Below, piece after piece: positions 5,048 through 6,069 of a stretch of 6,069 nt of DNA. The notes under the pieces were generated by a model, which did no database searches, was not told the DNA's origin, and worked only from the letters and a program-made list of their open reading frames with translations. The stretch covers positions 1 through 6,069 of the forward strand of contig QNDV01000149.1 of the NCBI GenBank assembly GCA_003646045.1, written 5' to 3'. Origin of the DNA: a bacterium (GTDB taxonomy: Bacteria; Krumholzibacteriota; Krumholzibacteria; LZORAL124-64-63). Each line of letters opens with the position of its first letter. Within the stretch, counting starts at the first letter, position 1. The translations under genes and the position numbers were made by a program.

Positions 5048-6069
5048 CTAGACATCCCTCGCATGGATTCCATGGGCCTCGGGCCTGGCGCCCAGTTCGT
5101 CAAGCTGGCGGGAATCCGGTGTCGGAATCTCCAGTTCCACGTAGTACAGGCCCCGGTCGATGGCCTCTGCGGCCAGGATCAGTCCGCCGGCCAGCAGCGA
5201 TGAAGCTCCGGTGTCGTCCAGCCAGAGCCACCCGGCGCCGGCGACCAGGAAGCCGATCCGCGGCATCGCCAGCCCCAGTGGACAAGCCAACCCGTCCCGC
5301 GCACGAATAGCCTGGCGCCCGACAAACAGAGCCACCTTCACCACGCCCACTGTGACGACAACCAGTTCCAGCCCCGACCAGGCGGCGCCCAGCAACACGC
5401 CCGTACCCAGGACTTGGGCACTGTGCAAGGGCCCTGCGCCGCGGATCACTGCCAAGGCGTAGATGCGGTCAATGGACCACAGCATCAGCATTCCCCAGCC
5501 GACACACGCCTTTCCCACCCAGGCCGGCAAATCCGTCGCTGTCGGCCAGAGGGGTTCAGCCAGGACGAGGGTGGCCAGGGCCAGGAAACCACCGAACAGA
5601 ACGACCTCCCGGCTCAGCCACGATTCGCCGACGTGCAGTGGTGCGCGCCAGGCTCGGGTGCCCTGACCGAGGTGGGAAGCGCTCAAGCCGAGACCTGCCA
5701 GTCCGGCACCCAGAAAGAGCCGCCAATCCGGCAGTGGGCCGCCCCACCGGGACGCCGTCAGGGAGCCGACCAGCACTGCTGCCAACAAGGTGAACACGGC
5801 CAGCGGCCATTCGTGGGCCAGGGTGATGTGGGGCGAGAGGCGATCCCTCAGCCGTTGCCACGGCGGTAGCGCCGGCGGTGCGGTCTGTTCCGGGACCCTG
5901 CGCTCGGCGTGGACTCCGACGACCCTGACGCCGGGATCGGTCCCGGCCCTGGCGAAACCGGGGACCTCCTGGGTCAATTCCGCGTCGGTCAACTCCTGCC
6001 AGGTCAGGGCACCCGTGGGACAGCCGGTCACGCACGCGGGAAGACCGCCGACAAGCACCTTCTCGTTGC
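5048..6069 (-). CDS. DmsB-DmsC-type fusion: 4Fe-4S ferredoxin end joined to a DMSO-reductase-family membrane anchor, N-terminus off window
   Basis: This is the C-terminal part of an electron-transfer subunit of a molybdopterin oxidoreductase of the DMSO reductase family; it would oxidise quinol in the membrane and pass electrons through Fe-S clusters to a catalytic subunit. The frame is open to the right edge. Counting from the in-frame GTG at 6058 as residue 1, PACVTGCPTGAL (7-18) is the last cysteine pair of a DmsB-like ferredoxin, so translation must begin upstream; the GTG is not the start. A linker of about 60 residues follows, then the DmsC domain opens with HEWPLAVFT (82-90). SHLG with His129 and SWLSREV with Glu151 match E. 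coli DmsC His65 and Glu87, residues tied to menaquinol use (recalled). I count about seven hydrophobic helices, to about residue 305 (AEAIDRGLYYVE), against eight in DmsC. A short polar tail ends the protein. The substrate of the complex cannot be told. No catalytic gene lies downstream, so it should be upstream, beyond the window. Confidence 0.87.
   Translation of the reverse strand, partial: NEKVLVGGLPACVTGCPTGALTWQELTDAELTQEVPGFARAGTDPGVRVVGVHAERRVPEQTAPPALPPWQRLRDRLSPHITLAHEWPLAVFTLLAAVLVGSLTASRWGGPLPDWRLFLGAGLAGLGLSASHLGQGTRAWRAPLHVGESWLSREVVLFGGFLALATLVLAEPLWPTATDLPAWVGKACVGWGMLMLWSIDRIYALAVIRGAGPLHSAQVLGTGVLLGAAWSGLELVVVTVGVVKVALFVGRQAIRARDGLACPLGLAMPRIGFLVAGAGWLWLDDTGASSLLAGGLILAAEAIDRGLYYVELEIPTPDSRQLDELGARPEAHGIHARDV

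Noticed and set aside
4207..5103. A 298-codon minus-strand open frame opposite the protease C-terminus
   Set aside because: It overlaps both the protease and the end of the DmsC-like gene, shows no motif, and is best explained by codon bias on the other strand.
1..6069. Search for tRNA or rRNA genes, CRISPR arrays, transposases and defence-system genes
   Set aside because: Nearly every base is in one of six protein-coding genes with ordinary family matches, and no repeat array or mobile-element gene was seen by eye.

Overview
The window is GC-rich, gene-dense bacterial DNA with six protein-coding genes and no RNA gene, mobile element or CRISPR array that I can see. The best taxonomic hint is the secreted protease at 3064-5007. 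It ends in a FlgD-Ig/type-A-sorting-like domain (PNP motif, YDLRG, WSGRD, GGVYILEIE), a C-terminal module common in high-GC members of the FCB group and its candidate-phylum relatives (Eisenbacteria, Krumholzibacteriota, Latescibacterota). That placement is an inference from domain style, not a measured affiliation.

Positions 2-5007 hold five genes on the + strand, packed like one transcription unit. They are a 5'-truncated RluA-family pseudouridine synthase, a small exported thioredoxin-fold protein that lacks the nucleophilic cysteine, an FAD-dependent oxidoreductase of the LhgO/L-2-hydroxyglutarate oxidase type, a PAP2-type membrane phosphatase-like protein with two altered motif residues, and a 647-residue preproprotease related to lysyl endopeptidase (Lys-C/Achromobacter protease I). 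The gaps are 18, 3 and 24 bp, followed by a 4-bp ATGA overlap. The products do not form an obvious pathway. Three of the five act in the membrane or outside the cytoplasm (thioredoxin-fold protein, PAP2 protein, protease).

Positions 5008-5047 separate convergent genes and contain a short GC-rich inverted repeat that may help termination. The minus-strand gene from 5048 to the right edge is the C-terminal part of a DmsB-DmsC fusion: the last cysteines of a 4Fe-4S ferredoxin domain run directly into a DmsC-type quinol-oxidising membrane anchor. Its molybdopterin catalytic partner, if present, would lie beyond the right edge.

I found no clear sign of a wholly new multi-gene system. The points most worth checking are the Lys-C-like protease architecture with its possible self-cleavage site, the single-cysteine thioredoxin-fold protein, the variant PAP2 motifs with a Tat-like sequence, and the DmsBC fusion.
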